Assembly (NCBI GenBank): GCA_029210625.1
Contig: JARGFU010000031.1
Coordinates: 1 to 46,851, forward strand
Direction of reading: 5' to 3'
Length of the DNA: 46,851 nucleotides
Source: Deltaproteobacteria bacterium
GTDB lineage: Bacteria > Myxococcota > Myxococcia > SLRQ01
The notes under the pieces are model-generated. The model did no database searches, had not been told where the DNA came from, and saw only the letters and a program-made list of their open reading frames with translations. Position 1 is the stretch's first letter, and each line of letters opens with the position of its first letter. A program made the position numbers and the translations under genes. Below are positions 17,901 to 27,324 of the stretch, one piece after another.

Positions 17901-18508
17901 GGCCGCGGGGCGGGGGAGGGCAGGCGCACGGCGCCGAAGCCCTGGCCGGCGTCGGCGACCGGCAGCTCGTCGTGCAGGGCCGGCGCCCAGACCTCGCCCT
18001 CGGCCGCCAGCTCCATGGCCGTGGCGGCGGTGCGCACCGCGAAGCCCAGGGTCACGGGCTGCCGGGTCCGCTCGGTGCCCACGGTGCCCACGCTCACCGG
18101 GCCGTCGGCGACGCCGACCCGCACCGGGATGGGGCTGTCCTCGATGATCCGGGCGGCGACCTCCACCGCCCGGCGCAGGCGATCGGGCCGGGAGGGGCCC
18201 TCGAAGAGGGCGGTGCAGCAGTCGCCGCCGAAGGCCACCACGTCGCCGCCGTTGTCGAGGATCGGGGCGAGCACCGCCTGGAACCAGGCGCCCAGGCGAT
18301 CGAAGACCTCCTCGGTGCCGGCGGCGCCGCGCACCTCGAGGCGGGTGGTGAGGGAGGTGAAGCCCGCCATGTCGACCAGCAGCACGCACGCGTGGAGGCT
18401 GCGCGGCTCGCGCAGGGACTCACCCCGCCCGGCGGCCTGGAAGACCCAGCGGGGCAGGTAGGCGCGGGCGGCGGAGAGGAGAGCCTGGTGTTCGGAAGCG
18501 CGGGCCAT
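14981..18508 (-). CDS. class III cyclase-domain, AAA ATPase and TPR signalling protein
   Basis: A 1175-residue cytosolic multidomain protein. The first nucleotidyl-cyclase homology domain has metal aspartates at D46 (LLVDMAGFTS) and D96 (FGGDCC). A second, divergent cyclase-like domain follows (residues of about 235-400; HTAIGAPVNLAARL), lacking the first-strand metal Asp. The ATPase domain has Walker A GPTGIGKS near residue 453 and Walker B LLILEDLH. From about residue 700 to the end are TPR-like helical repeats. This is the layout of large myxobacterial and actinobacterial cyclase/ATPase regulators. The ATG at 18508 was preferred because a longer N-terminus would overlap the divergent gene and precede the conserved domain. 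Cyclase activity is uncertain. Confidence 0.87.
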   Translation of the reverse strand: MARASEHQALLSAARAYLPRWVFQAAGRGESLREPRSLHACVLLVDMAGFTSLTTRLEVRGAAGTEEVFDRLGAWFQAVLAPILDNGGDVVAFGGDCCTALFEGPSRPDRLRRAVEVAARIIEDSPIPVRVGVADGPVSVGTVGTERTRQPVTLGFAVRTAATAMELAAEGEVWAPALHDELPVADAGQGFGAVRLPSPAPRPAPLAPEEEPIPAREEEAAEGTLRAFFAPAIWDALLLPPELGEHRTVTTLFARLEKTDHTDPGLAAVEAALDHAAGVIERQGGYLQKIESAEKGTLLIAFFGLPLAQPDPARRALMAARALTARGALTASLTTGRVFAGVLGSPRRHEHTAIGAPVNLAARLLQSAEAGTLVCDENTRAALEDLRFKELSAIEPKGFSRKMKVFTPEAGVERLASYEVEERTPMVGRREFLARLTAWLEQAAAEPLTLQGPTGIGKSRLVRETSRLALALGLSPVLGHFGGSESQSAIHELTRALGGKVGDDPLGDLAEAAEAAGAASTLLILEDLHLAAADELQSVVKLALLAERLGFLLLATSRNPEVSLGTVLEVPPLPELQASELARHFDPRLEEGPAMLIAQRSLGNPLYVEALVRHREEEAGALPASLEAALRLRIDSLSPVQRRVLLAASVLGMHVEPELLSRVVEDVPPEAVAGAIRHLVGEGFLGRVGDHLRFTHDLERRTAYETLPFRARQGLHSRVLRELEAREEVHPEALLEHLVEAGETDRLAQLAYEAAQEASRLGASTRCLELTALGLEHTDDELLRCKLEIVRVRALALTLEREQALELATRLVHDARRLRLDEDEASLYYDLASIHSRLARYPESDEAITRGLARAAALGDGLLQAKFLMVQGWNAWGRGLYPDARQYLEEALRVAPDAPLFGIRSALATVMIQLGHYQQALEVLPPHESTEGAARAAMSFDRGLVAYFRAQPKKVAEYLEAVRQAALSTGDTRFTADLAARTTYLHELQGRWSEASTLRRRTIEAYTGVGMRYESVGCRLDDAVERLLAGKLSGLERRFAEIQEEAEEIEAGDEVARAEVLGAACRLLTGTPGRAAESLLELNWRHARRSGRWRLEVELRGLDLLVTSAAQRRKVLERSVVACRERGDCHAERFLLLLARQGALAEGDAAEAASLEQGLEEALERWGCSRWTFAP

Positions 18509-18539
18509 GGGGTGGGGCAAAGGTAGTATCCTTCGGCCC

Positions 18540-19214
18540 ATGAGCGAAGAGCGCGGACAGAAGCTCCTCAGCGCCGTCGAGCGACTGGTGGCGGACACCG
18601 AGAAGCTGCTGGCGATCGTCGCCGAGCACCAGGAGCGGGTCGACGCCGGCCGCCACGAGGACGAGGCCGCCTACCGCAAGGCCGTGGCCGGGGAGCTGAT
18701 CTCGACCTTCTCCAACCGCACCGCGCTCTCGGGCGGGGCCGCGGCCCTGCCGGCCGTGATCCCGGGCCTCGGGAGCGTCGTCACCCTCGTCGGCGGCACC
18801 CTGGCCGACATGGCCCTGATGCTGAAGTTCGAGGTCGAGCTGGCCCTCTGCCTCACCGCCCTCTACGGCTACGACATCCACCAGGACCGCGAGCGGCAGC
18901 TGGCCTTCCTCCTGGCCGGGGTGAAGACCTACGAGGAGCGCGAGCAGCGCCACGTGGTCCTCGACGCCGCGATCGCCGAGGGGACGGCCATCTGGAACTA
19001 CTCGGGCCGCGAGATCACCAAGGGCGTGACCTCGGTCTTCACCAAGATCGCCCTGATCGGCGTGAGCCGGGGCTTCCTGCGGGTGCTGCCGGTGGTGGGC
19101 GTCGCCGTGGGGGCCGGGATGAACAAGGCCCTCACCCGCCGGGTGGGCAAGCGCTGCCAGGAGGAGCTCGCCCGCCGGGTGCAGTTCGAGGACGTGAAGG
19201 TCGCCAACAGGTAA
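18540..19214 (+). CDS. EcsC-like family protein
   Basis: A 224-residue protein. After a charged N-terminal helix comes a hydrophobic, glycine-rich stretch (GGAAALPAVIPGLGS, VGGTLADMALMLKFEVELAL) and a second one (RGFLRVLPVVGVAVGAGMN), a pattern seen in EcsC and DUF697-like proteins that associate with membranes. No catalytic motif is evident. The ATG at 18540 is only 31 bp from the divergent start of the cyclase-TPR gene, so the two share one small promoter region. The function is unknown and the family assignment is tentative. Confidence 0.7.
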   Translation: MSEERGQKLLSAVERLVADTEKLLAIVAEHQERVDAGRHEDEAAYRKAVAGELISTFSNRTALSGGAAALPAVIPGLGSVVTLVGGTLADMALMLKFEVELALCLTALYGYDIHQDRERQLAFLLAGVKTYEEREQRHVVLDAAIAEGTAIWNYSGREITKGVTSVFTKIALIGVSRGFLRVLPVVGVAVGAGMNKALTRRVGKRCQEELARRVQFEDVKVANR

Positions 19215-19264
19215 GGGCCTGCGGTCTTGCCGGGGTCGCGGCGGGCTGCTCTCTTCCGGCGCCT

Positions 19265-20650
19265 ATGAACCGGTTCATCCTGGTGGGGGCTCTCCTCGTT
19301 CCCTTCTCCGCGGCGGCGCTCACCGCCGACGTGGGCGAGATCGCCGTGATCGAGGATCTGCAGGGGACGACCTTCTGCAACCCGGATACCGACGAGAACT
19401 GCTTCCCGGCCCCCGACGTGCTCTGCCGGGAGACCGCGAAGATCTTCTTCGAGACTCACTGCGACGACTACGACGGCCTGGTGGTCTTCCGGCAGGCGTC
19501 GATCGCGGGCAACCCGATCCTCGCCAGCATCCTCAACGTGCAGCAGGGGACGCCCGTGCTGCAGGAGGAGCAGGGCATCGGGCGGGTCGCCTGGAACCAG
19601 ACCGCCGCCTACGGCAGCGCGGGCCGCCTCGAGCAGTGCGTCTCCATGGCCGGGCTCTACTCCATCCCGGACAACCCCGAGGACCGGGCGACCGCCCTGC
19701 TGGGCATCCCGATGGGGATCTCCGGGCTCGAGCTGCTCGCGCACGAGTACGGCCACCACTGGCTGCTCTCGGTGCAGTACGACCAGGACGACGGGAACGG
19801 CCCGCAGGGCGACCTGCGTGGCTACGAGAGCGGGCCGAACCAGCACTACAGCGCCCGGGTCCACTCCGAGTCCGTGATGTACGGCTCCTTCATCACCGAC
19901 AACGGCGGCGGCAGCTTCGACCTCTGCGGCGGGGACCGGAAGTTCGGCCCCCTCGATCAGTACCTGATGGGCCTGCGGGGACCGGCCGAGGTCCCGCCGA
20001 TCCTGCTGGTGGACGACGGAAGCGGGCAGGGCGATCCGGCCACCGGCGCCGCCCCCAACCAGTGCTACGGCGCCACCGGCACCGCGAAGTACGTCACCAT
20101 CGACGACATCGTCCGGGTGGAGGGGCCGCGGATCCCCGCCTACGGCGCCGAGCGCACCCACCACAAGATCGCCTTCGTGCTCGTCACCCCCGCCGGGGTC
20201 GACGCCACCCCGGCCGAGATCGCCAAGGTGGAGACCTACCGCGCGGCCTTCGAGGCCTGGTGGCCCTGGGGCACCGACTATCGCAGCACCATCGACACCA
20301 CCCTCGAGCCGCCGGGCAACTGCGGGATCACCCCGCCCACCGACGGCGGCACCCCCGACGGGAGCGTCGCGGATGGCGGCGTCCCCGACAGCGGCACCCC
20401 CGACGCCGGCACGCCGGACGCCGGCCTCCCCGACGGCAGCGAGCCCGACGCGGGTGACCCCGACTCCGGCTTCGACCCCTGCCTCCTCGGCGGCTGCGAG
20501 GACGGCGGCACCCCCGACGGCGGCGGCCCCGACATCGAGACCCTCGATCCCGGCGGCTGCTGCTCCACCGCCCCGCGGGCGGCCGATCCCCTGGCGCTGG
20601 CCGTCGCCCTCGGCCTCCTCGCCCTCGCCCTGACCCGGCGCCGGCGCTAG
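19265..20650 (+). CDS. secreted zinc-metalloprotease-like protein with MYXO-CTERM anchor
   Basis: A 461-residue exported protein. The signal peptide is RFILVGALLVPFSAAAL. The HEYGHHW motif near residues 159-165 (HExxH) suggests a zincin-type metallopeptidase. Supporting sequences are GISGLELLAHEYGHH and a later FGPLDQYLMGL, seen in related myxobacterial proteins. Residues of about 360-420 are a low-complexity Asp-Gly/Pro linker (repeated PDAG, PDSG, PDGG). The C-terminus GGCC, a hydrophobic helix (LALAVALGLLALAL) and TRRRR is a MYXO-CTERM sorting signal, implying surface anchoring after processing at the Cys. The protein is probably displayed on the outer surface, with an unknown substrate. 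Confidence 0.85.
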   Translation: MNRFILVGALLVPFSAAALTADVGEIAVIEDLQGTTFCNPDTDENCFPAPDVLCRETAKIFFETHCDDYDGLVVFRQASIAGNPILASILNVQQGTPVLQEEQGIGRVAWNQTAAYGSAGRLEQCVSMAGLYSIPDNPEDRATALLGIPMGISGLELLAHEYGHHWLLSVQYDQDDGNGPQGDLRGYESGPNQHYSARVHSESVMYGSFITDNGGGSFDLCGGDRKFGPLDQYLMGLRGPAEVPPILLVDDGSGQGDPATGAAPNQCYGATGTAKYVTIDDIVRVEGPRIPAYGAERTHHKIAFVLVTPAGVDATPAEIAKVETYRAAFEAWWPWGTDYRSTIDTTLEPPGNCGITPPTDGGTPDGSVADGGVPDSGTPDAGTPDAGLPDGSEPDAGDPDSGFDPCLLGGCEDGGTPDGGGPDIETLDPGGCCSTAPRAADPLALAVALGLLALALTRRRR

Positions 20651-20664
20651 AGCTAGAGCTAGAG
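20647..20664. repeat. three tandem CTAGAG hexamers at a convergent junction
   Basis: CTAGAG occurs three times without interruption between two convergent genes. It contains the stop codon of the plus-strand metalloprotease gene (TAG 20648-20650) and that of the minus-strand lipoprotein frame (TAG read from 20661). The repeat supplies stop codons in several frames on both strands. Confidence 0.9.
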
Positions 20665-21067
20665 CCCGTTGCGCGCCAGCAGGTGCGCCAGGTCGGGGGA
20701 GGTGCAGAAGGGCGTGGGGTCCGCCTCCAGGCGCAGATCCGCCAGCACCGTGAGCAGCCGCCACCCGCGCTCGGTATGCACCCCCACCGCCCAGATCGGC
20801 AGGGTCAGGATCTCCCCGAACTCGGTGCCCCCCGTGATCTTCCCGGTCACGATCGTGACCGGCGCCGCGCCCTGCAGGCGCCCCGGGCACTCCACCGCCC
20901 GACCCACCTCGAGCTCGCCGGGGTTCCGGAAGAGGGCCTGTCCCCCCCGGTTCTCGACCCAGCAGTCGTCGCAGCGGCGCCTCCCGCGGGCAAGCCGCCA
21001 GGAGCAGCCCCACCAGCACCACCAGCCCGACCGCCCCGAACCTCCCGCGCTCCGTGATTCCTGCCAT
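20659..21067 (-). pseudogene. small lipoprotein with a single-base frameshift
   Basis: From ATG 21067 the frame encodes a clear lipoprotein signal ending in VGLLLAAC, then loses coding character. The adjacent frame continues with RCDDCWVENRGGQALF and later VTIVTGKITGG up to TAG 20661. Removing one base in the GC-rich stretch around 20970-20990 joins them into a 135-residue lipoprotein (LAACPREARCDDC at the junction). The span of 409 bases is one more than a multiple of three, which agrees. Either the gene is inactivated or the assembly has an indel. No family is recognised, and the CxxC after the lipobox and small beta-rich domain are all that can be described. Confidence 0.6.
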
Positions 21068-21142
21068 CTACGCGTCCTCCAACCCGGAAGCGCCCCTCCA
21101 CCCCCAAAGGTTCAAAGAGAATGGTACCCCCGGCTCGCCCTA

Positions 21143-21251
21143 CAAATCCCCCCCGAGCAACTGAAAGGCCGATCCAGGCCCTCCGATGGGGCAGAGCCGC
21201 CGCACAACCAAAGAGAAAAGCCGCACCTCCAACGGAGATGCGGCCTTTCAG

Positions 21252-21269
<18 letters not shown>
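21143..21269. repeat. inverted copy of the tRNA-fMet 3' end
   Basis: The plus strand at 21143-21171 matches the minus strand at 21269-21241 at 27 of 29 positions. The matched segment covers the T-loop end and 3' acceptor strand of tRNA-fMet plus about 12 bases of its downstream flank (including GCAACTGAAAGGCCG). The arms are 69 bp apart and enclose the tRNA terminator. The two mismatches are adjacent (GA for CC). The intervening and flanking DNA, 21068-21251, holds no gene. Confidence 0.85.
21210..21244 (-). terminator. intrinsic terminator of tRNA-fMet
   Basis: On the minus strand, GCCGCATCTCC (21244-21234) and GGAGGTGCGGC (21230-21220) pair as an 11-bp stem with one G-U and a GTT loop. TTTTCTCTTT follows directly. 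It lies 7 bases after the tRNA 3' end. Confidence 0.9.
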
Positions 21270-21325
<56 letters not shown>

Positions 21326-21346
21326 GTATTCGTTGGGCGGCGGAAT

Positions 21347-23089
21347 CTAGGTGGAGGCGGACCCGGTGTCAAGCGGAACGTCCCAGCCTTCGAACTTCTC
21401 CTTCCGGGTCCAGGCGAGGAGGGCCTCCAGGAGGAGCCAGATCGCCAGGACCAGGAGCAGGCCGCCGACCACCGTCAGCAGCCAGGAGTGGCTCGGGGAG
21501 GCCGGGTCGGCGAAGCCGATCAGGTTCTCCACCATCGCGAAGAGGGTCACCGCCAGCATGTAGAACATGGGCACAGCGGTGAACCAGGGGTTCTTGCCCC
21601 GCTGCTTCAGGTAGAGGCTGACCACCAGGAGGGTGAGGCCCGCCAGGAGCTGGTTGGTGGTGCCGAAGAGGGTCCAGAGGGCGAGGGCCACCGGCTTGCC
21701 GCCGACCTTCAGGGTGGCGAAGCCCAGGATGACGAGCACCGCGGCGAGGGAGGAGACGATCCGGCGCTCGAAGATCCTCGGCAGGTGGAGCGATCGGACC
21801 ATCTCCTCGATGTTGAAGCGCAGGAGGCGGGTCGCCGAGTCGAGGGTGGTCAGGGCGAAGCTCACCACGATGATCGCCACGAAGGAGGCGGCCAGGTCGC
21901 GGGGCAGGCCCAGCTCGGTGAGGAAGGTGGCGGCGCCCCCGATGAAGGCGTCGATCTTGGTGGCCAGCCCCGCCGAGGACTTCCAGGTGGCGTAGTGCTG
22001 GTGCCAGACCTCCGAGGAGCTCATCCCGGCGGTGGTCGCCAGGACGGCCAGCAGGGCCAGGAGGCTCTCGCCGATCATCCCGCCGTAGCCGATGGGGCGG
22101 GCGTGGCTCTCCCGGTCGAGCTGCTTGGCGGTGGTCCCGGAGGAGACCAGGCCGTGGAAGCCGGAGACCGCGCCGCAGGCGATGACGATGAAGACGAAGG
22201 GCAGCATCGGCGGCGCGCCCTCGGGGTCGGTGTTCACCGCCGGGGCCTGGAAGGTGGGCGCGAGCACGAAGAAGCCGAGGTAGGCGAGGGCCAGCCCCAG
22301 GTAGAGGAGGAGGGAGTTGATGAAGTCCCGGGGCTGGAGCAGCGACCAGACCGGCAGGACGCAGGCGGCCAGGGCGTAGGCCATCAGGATGAAGGTCCAG
22401 GTCAGGGGCGAGGGCCAGGCCTCGGCCGGCAGGCCGAAGGTGGGCGCCATCATGGCCAGGCGCACGCTGCCCAGGGTCAGGAGGAAGGCGAGGATCGTGG
22501 GCCAGCCCAGGCCCACGCCCTTCTTGAAGGTGAGCCAGCCGACGATCAGGGCGGCCACCATGATGAAGGCCGAGGGGCCCACCGCCTGGGGGTAGCCCGG
22601 GCGCCCCGGGGCCAGCTCCACGGCGAAGAGGCGGGCGATCACGAAGACGAAGACGCCCATGGCCAGGGCGATGCCGAAGAAGATGATCGCGTGGAAGAGG
22701 CCCATGGCCCGGCGGCCAACCACGCCCTCGGCGACCACCCCGATGGAGAGGCCCCGCGCCCGCAGGGAGACCACGAGGGCGGCGAGATCGTGGACGCAGC
22801 CGATCAGGATCGCGCCGCCCACCACCCAGAGCATGGCCGGCAGCCAGCCCCAGATCACCGCCACCGCGGGGCCGAGCATCGGGGCCAGGCCGGCGATCGA
22901 GGCGTAGTGGTGGCCGAAGAGGATCCCCGGCCGGGTGGGCAGGTAGTCCACGTCGTCCCGGAGCTGGTGGGCCGGGGTGGGGCGGGCGTCGTCCAGGCCG
23001 AAGATCCGCGTGGAGAGGAAGCGCGAGTAGAAGTGGTAGCCCGCCGCGTAGGCGACGAAAGCCAGCAACACCGGCCCTACGGCGTTCAT
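21347..23089 (-). CDS. cstA: carbon starvation protein A, pyruvate/peptide transporter family
   Basis: A 580-residue polytopic membrane protein of the CstA family. It shows the hallmark N-terminus (FYSRFLSTRIFGLDD), the GILFGHHYASIAGLAPMLGP block with its conserved His pair, GAVSGFHGLVSSGTTAKQ and DSATRLLRFNIEE. CstA and its relatives import pyruvate or peptides when carbon is limiting. The ATG at 23089 has a good SD (GGAGG, 8 bp upstream). It is shorter than the roughly 700-residue enterobacterial CstA and closer to the compact versions. The initiator tRNA follows 21 bp downstream. Confidence 0.95.
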   Translation of the reverse strand: MNAVGPVLLAFVAYAAGYHFYSRFLSTRIFGLDDARPTPAHQLRDDVDYLPTRPGILFGHHYASIAGLAPMLGPAVAVIWGWLPAMLWVVGGAILIGCVHDLAALVVSLRARGLSIGVVAEGVVGRRAMGLFHAIIFFGIALAMGVFVFVIARLFAVELAPGRPGYPQAVGPSAFIMVAALIVGWLTFKKGVGLGWPTILAFLLTLGSVRLAMMAPTFGLPAEAWPSPLTWTFILMAYALAACVLPVWSLLQPRDFINSLLLYLGLALAYLGFFVLAPTFQAPAVNTDPEGAPPMLPFVFIVIACGAVSGFHGLVSSGTTAKQLDRESHARPIGYGGMIGESLLALLAVLATTAGMSSSEVWHQHYATWKSSAGLATKIDAFIGGAATFLTELGLPRDLAASFVAIIVVSFALTTLDSATRLLRFNIEEMVRSLHLPRIFERRIVSSLAAVLVILGFATLKVGGKPVALALWTLFGTTNQLLAGLTLLVVSLYLKQRGKNPWFTAVPMFYMLAVTLFAMVENLIGFADPASPSHSWLLTVVGGLLLVLAIWLLLEALLAWTRKEKFEGWDVPLDTGSAST

Positions 23090-23319
23090 CTCTGGTTCCT
23101 CCCCGGCATCGATCCCGGATGCTGTGTCGCTCGTATAGCACGGCGCGCGGCGGAGCCTCGACCTCCGGGCCCGGCGGTGCGTTCCCGAACCTCCTTCGAG
23201 GGTGTAAACTCCCGCACCCCCTGGGGCCTCGATCTCGAGAGGTCCTGGCCTTCACGAGGCGGCCGAGCCGCAGCCCCGATGGCCTGCGCGCCGACAGCCC
23301 AAGCAGAAACGACACCTCG

Positions 23320-26300
23320 ATGACTAGCAGTCTCCGATCCCCTCGACTCGCCCTCTCCGGCGCCCTCCTCCTCCTCGCGCTCGCGACCACCGGTTGTCCC
23401 AAGAACGGCGACGATCCGGTCTGCGGCAACTCGATCACCGAGGGCAGCGAGACCTGCGACGACGGCAACACCACCGACGGGGACGGCTGCTCGGCGCTCT
23501 GCCAGACCGAGTCTACCTCTCCGGTCTGCGGCGACGGCGTCCTCGGAGCGGGCGAGGAGTGTGACGACGGCAACACCACCGCCGGCGACGGCTGCTCCGA
23601 CACCTGCACGAGCGAGGTCGTCCCCGGCTGTGGCAACGGCATCCTCGAGGCGGGTGAGGACTGCGACGACGGCAACACCACCTCCGGCGACGGCTGCTCG
23701 GATCTCTGCGCGGTGGAGATCCCGCCGGGCTGTGGCAACGGCACCCTCGATCCGGGAGAGGAGTGCGACGAGGGCGCCCAGAACGGCAGCGGCAACTGCC
23801 AGGCGAACTGCACCCTGGCCGAGGTGGTCGTCTGCCAGACCCTCACGCCCCTGGCCTCGGGGGTCTGCGAGGTCACGGCCGGGAACGCCAGCCGCCTGAT
23901 CGTCGGCAACGTGCTCGGCAAGAACACCCTCTTCCGGGGCGGCGAGGTCCTCGTCGACGGCTCCGGCGCCATCACCTGCGTCGGGTGCGACTGCGCCGCC
24001 CAGGCGGCGGGCGCCACCGTCGTCACCTGCCCCGAGGGCGTGGTCTCCCCCGGGCTCATCAACGCCCACGACCACATCACCTACGTCAACAACTGGCCCT
24101 ACACCGACAGCGGCGAGCGCTACGAGCACCGGCACGACTGGCGCAAGGGCACGAACCAGCACACGCCGATCCCCTACGACAGCGGCGCCACCTCGAACCA
24201 GGTGCGCTGGGGTGAGCTGCGCTTCTTCATGGGCGGCGCGACCGCGGTGAATGGCTCGGGGAGCGCCTCCGGCTTCATGCGCAACCTCGACCGCGCCGCC
24301 CAGGAGGGCCTCGGCCAGCCCGAGGTCTACTACCAGACCTTCCCCCTCGGGGACGGGAGCGGCACCCAGCTCGATCTGGCCGACGGCTGCGGCTACAGCT
24401 ACCGGGACACGAACAGCTCGATCCAGGGCAACGACGCCTACACGCCCCACATCTCCGAGGGCATCGACGAGTACTCGCTCAACGAGTTCGTCTGTACCCA
24501 GTCGAACGACCCCGGAGAGGACCTCCTCGAGCCCTTCAGCGCCTACATCCACGGCATCGGCCTCACGCCCTTCGAGTACTCGCAGATGGCCCTGGAGGGC
24601 ACCGGCCTCATCTGGTCGCCCCGATCGAACATCACCCTCTACGGGGACACCGCGCAGGTCGCGGTCGCCTCGCGCCTCGGGGTCACCGTGGCGCTGGGCA
24701 CCGACTGGATTCCCACGGGCTCGATGAACCTGCAGCGAGAGCTGCAGTGCGCCGACAGCTGGAACCGAGACCGCCTCGACGGCCACTTCACCGACCGGCA
24801 GCTCTGGCTGATGGCCACCCGCAACGCCGCCGAGCTCCTGGCCGTCGACGACGCCATCGGCAGCCTGGCCCCGGGCCTGGTGGCCGACCTCGCCATCTTC
24901 GATGGCAGCGCCCACCCGGACTACCGGGCGGTCATCGACGCCCAGCCGCAGGACGTGGTCCTGGTCATGCGTGGTGGTGAGGTGCTCTACGGTGACGATG
25001 CCCTGGTGAGCACCCTCGGCCCCGGGGGCTGCGACACCCTGGACGTCTGCGGAACCGGCAAGCGGGTCTGCGCCACGGCCGACACCGGCAGCTCCCTCGC
25101 GCAGCTGCAGGCCGACAACAACGGCCAGTATCCGCTCTTCTATTGCGGCGCTCCCCAGAACGAGCCCAGCTGTCATCCCGTGCGGCCCGCAGCCGTGAAC
25201 GGCAGCACGGTCTACACCGGTGAGCTGACCGCCGCGGATCCGGACGGCGACGGCATCCCCGACGCCTCGGACAACTGCCCCAACGCCTTCAACCCGGTGC
25301 GACCGGTCGACAACGGCGCGCAGCGCGACCACGACGGCGACGGGCTCGGCGATGCCTGCGATCCTTGTCCCCTCGACGCCGACACCCTGAACTGCTCCAC
25401 CCCGGATCCGGCCGACATCGACGGCGATGGCGTCCCGACGGTCTCGGACAACTGCCCCAACATCCGCAACGCCGACCAGCTCGACGGGGACAACGACGGG
25501 CGGGGCGACGTCTGTGACGCCTGCCCGGCCGACTCGAACCCGGCCCCCCGAGCCTGCCCGGTATCGGTCTACGACGTGAAGCAGGGGGTCGCCACCGGCG
25601 TGGTGGCGCTGCGCAACATGCTGGTCACCGCCTGCTCCTCGAGCCGCGGCTACTACGTCCAGATGAAGGACGGAGACCCGGGCTACCTGGGCTCCGACTA
25701 CTCGGGCATCTTCGTCTATTCGCCGGACGTCTCCTGTGGCACCACCGTCTCGGAGGGCGATCGGGTCGATCTCGATCCGGCGACCGTCGAGGACTGGTGG
25801 GGCCAGATCGAGCTGACCTACGCGACCGTCACTGTCCTCTCGAGCGGCGAGGCCCTGCCGGCGCCCGTGGTGGTCACCCCGGCCGAGGCCGGCGGCACCC
25901 TCCCCACGCCCCTCGAGTCCGTCCTCGTCCGGGTGCAGGGCGTCTCGGTCACGGAGGTCGAGCCGGCCCCCGGTCCGGGCGACGCCAGCCCCAACAACGA
26001 GTTCGTCGTCGACGGCCAGCTGCGGGTCAACGACTACATCTACCTGACGACGCCGCTGCCGACCGTGGGGGAGACCTACTCGAGCATCACCGGCGTCCTC
26101 GACTATCGGAACGGCAACTCCAAGCTCGAGCCGCGGCGGGCGGCTGACCTGAGCAGCGGGCCCCCGGTGCTGCGGCCCTTCGACGGCGCCACCCGCTTCC
26201 TCCGCGAGGGCGTCACGGCGAGCCCGACGATTCCGGCCGCGCTCGAGGTCGTCCTGAGCGCCCCGGCGCTCACCGACACCTTCGTGACCCTCACCTCCGG

Positions 26301-27309
26301 CGATCCCACCGCGGTGGGCGTGGTCGGGGGCGGCGTCACCGTGCCCACCGGCAGCACCCGCGCGGTGGTCCTCCTCGATGGCCTGCAGCAGGCCGCCGCC
26401 GTGACCCTCACCGCCACCCTCGACACCGCGACCTTCATCACCGACGTGCGGGTCGTCGGCGCCACCGAGGTGCCCCAGGTGATCGAGGTCCGCCCCGCCG
26501 GCGCCTCGGTCCCCCTCGGTGGCACCGTGGACCTCGAGGTGGTCCTCGATCTGCCGGCCTCGCCCACCACCGGTGAGTCGGTCGTCCTCTCCTCGGCGCC
26601 GGGCACGTCCGGGAACGTCCCCGCGACGGTCGTCGTCGCCCCCGACACCCTCACGGCGACCTTCACCTTCACGGCGACCACCACCGAGGGGGCCGAGACG
26701 GTCACGGCGACCCTCGGCGCGAGCAGCGCCAGCACCGACGTCTACGTCGTCGCCAGCGTCGGCGGCCTCGTGGTCAACGAGGTGGACTACGACCAGGTCG
26801 GCACGGACAGCCTGGAGTTCGTCGAGCTGCTCAACGGCTCGTCGGCCCCCCGGGATCTCACCGGGCTCGCCCTGGTCCTGGTGAACGGGAGCGGAAACGC
26901 CGAGTACGATCGGGTGGTCCTCGACGGGATCACCCTCGCCTCCGGCGAGTATCTGGTCATCGGCTCCAGCGCGCTGCTGGCGACCGTGCCGGGCGGGGTC
27001 CAGACCCTGGCCTTCGGCGCCGCGACCAACAACATCCAGAACGGCGGCCCGGATGCCCTGGGCATCCTCGACGTGGCCGCGGGTACCCTGGTCGACGCCA
27101 TCTCCTACGAGGGCCTCGTGACCGCGGGGATCGTGTCCGGCGTCACGGGGACCCTCGACTTCGTGGAGGGCACCTCCGCCACGGCCACAGACAACAACAG
27201 CACCGAGGCGTCGATCTGCCGGCTGCCCAATGGCACCGACACCGACGACGCGGAGGCGGACTGGGCCGTCTGCGCCACGCCCACCCCCGGCGCCGCGAAC
27301 CTGCAGTAG
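23320..27309 (+). CDS. mosaic surface lipoprotein: DUF4215, amidohydrolase, TSP3, lamin-tail
   Basis: A 1329-residue lipoprotein (lipobox ATTGC). Residues of about 30-165 hold DUF4215-type Cys repeats (CGNG.. CDDGNTTxGDGC). An amidohydrolase domain follows at about 200-560, with metal ligands H250 and H252 (NAHDH), H377 (HISEG), H411 (IHGIG) and D462 (LGTDW), closing with [24 protein letters not shown]. Two thrombospondin type-3 calcium repeats follow ([28 protein letters not shown]), then an OB-like region near 750-920, Ig-like strands, and a C-terminal lamin-tail domain ([20 protein letters not shown]). The ATG at 23320 places the signal peptide correctly. A secreted hydrolase is likely, with substrate unknown. 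Confidence 0.87.
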   Translation: MTSSLRSPRLALSGALLLLALATTGCPKNGDDPVCGNSITEGSETCDDGNTTDGDGCSALCQTESTSPVCGDGVLGAGEECDDGNTTAGDGCSDTCTSEVVPGCGNGILEAGEDCDDGNTTSGDGCSDLCAVEIPPGCGNGTLDPGEECDEGAQNGSGNCQANCTLAEVVVCQTLTPLASGVCEVTAGNASRLIVGNVLGKNTLFRGGEVLVDGSGAITCVGCDCAAQAAGATVVTCPEGVVSPGLINAHDHITYVNNWPYTDSGERYEHRHDWRKGTNQHTPIPYDSGATSNQVRWGELRFFMGGATAVNGSGSASGFMRNLDRAAQEGLGQPEVYYQTFPLGDGSGTQLDLADGCGYSYRDTNSSIQGNDAYTPHISEGIDEYSLNEFVCTQSNDPGEDLLEPFSAYIHGIGLTPFEYSQMALEGTGLIWSPRSNITLYGDTAQVAVASRLGVTVALGTDWIPTGSMNLQRELQCADSWNRDRLDGHFTDRQLWLMATRNAAELLAVDDAIGSLAPGLVADLAIFDGSAHPDYRAVIDAQPQDVVLVMRGGEVLYGDDALVSTLGPGGCDTLDVCGTGKRVCATADTGSSLAQLQADNNGQYPLFYCGAPQNEPSCHPVRPAAVNGSTVYTGELTAADPDGDGIPDASDNCPNAFNPVRPVDNGAQRDHDGDGLGDACDPCPLDADTLNCSTPDPADIDGDGVPTVSDNCPNIRNADQLDGDNDGRGDVCDACPADSNPAPRACPVSVYDVKQGVATGVVALRNMLVTACSSSRGYYVQMKDGDPGYLGSDYSGIFVYSPDVSCGTTVSEGDRVDLDPATVEDWWGQIELTYATVTVLSSGEALPAPVVVTPAEAGGTLPTPLESVLVRVQGVSVTEVEPAPGPGDASPNNEFVVDGQLRVNDYIYLTTPLPTVGETYSSITGVLDYRNGNSKLEPRRAADLSSGPPVLRPFDGATRFLREGVTASPTIPAALEVVLSAPALTDTFVTLTSGDPTAVGVVGGGVTVPTGSTRAVVLLDGLQQAAAVTLTATLDTATFITDVRVVGATEVPQVIEVRPAGASVPLGGTVDLEVVLDLPASPTTGESVVLSSAPGTSGNVPATVVVAPDTLTATFTFTATTTEGAETVTATLGASSASTDVYVVASVGGLVVNEVDYDQVGTDSLEFVELLNGSSAPRDLTGLALVLVNGSGNAEYDRVVLDGITLASGEYLVIGSSALLATVPGGVQTLAFGAATNNIQNGGPDALGILDVAAGTLVDAISYEGLVTAGIVSGVTGTLDFVEGTSATATDNNSTEASICRLPNGTDTDDAEADWAVCATPTPGAANLQ

Positions 27310-27324
27310 CGGCGACATGGCGCC

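Noticed and set aside
23119-23319. Longer N-terminus for the mosaic lipoprotein gene
   Set aside because: It would bury the lipoprotein signal peptide 67 residues inside the protein, and the extra residues look non-coding.
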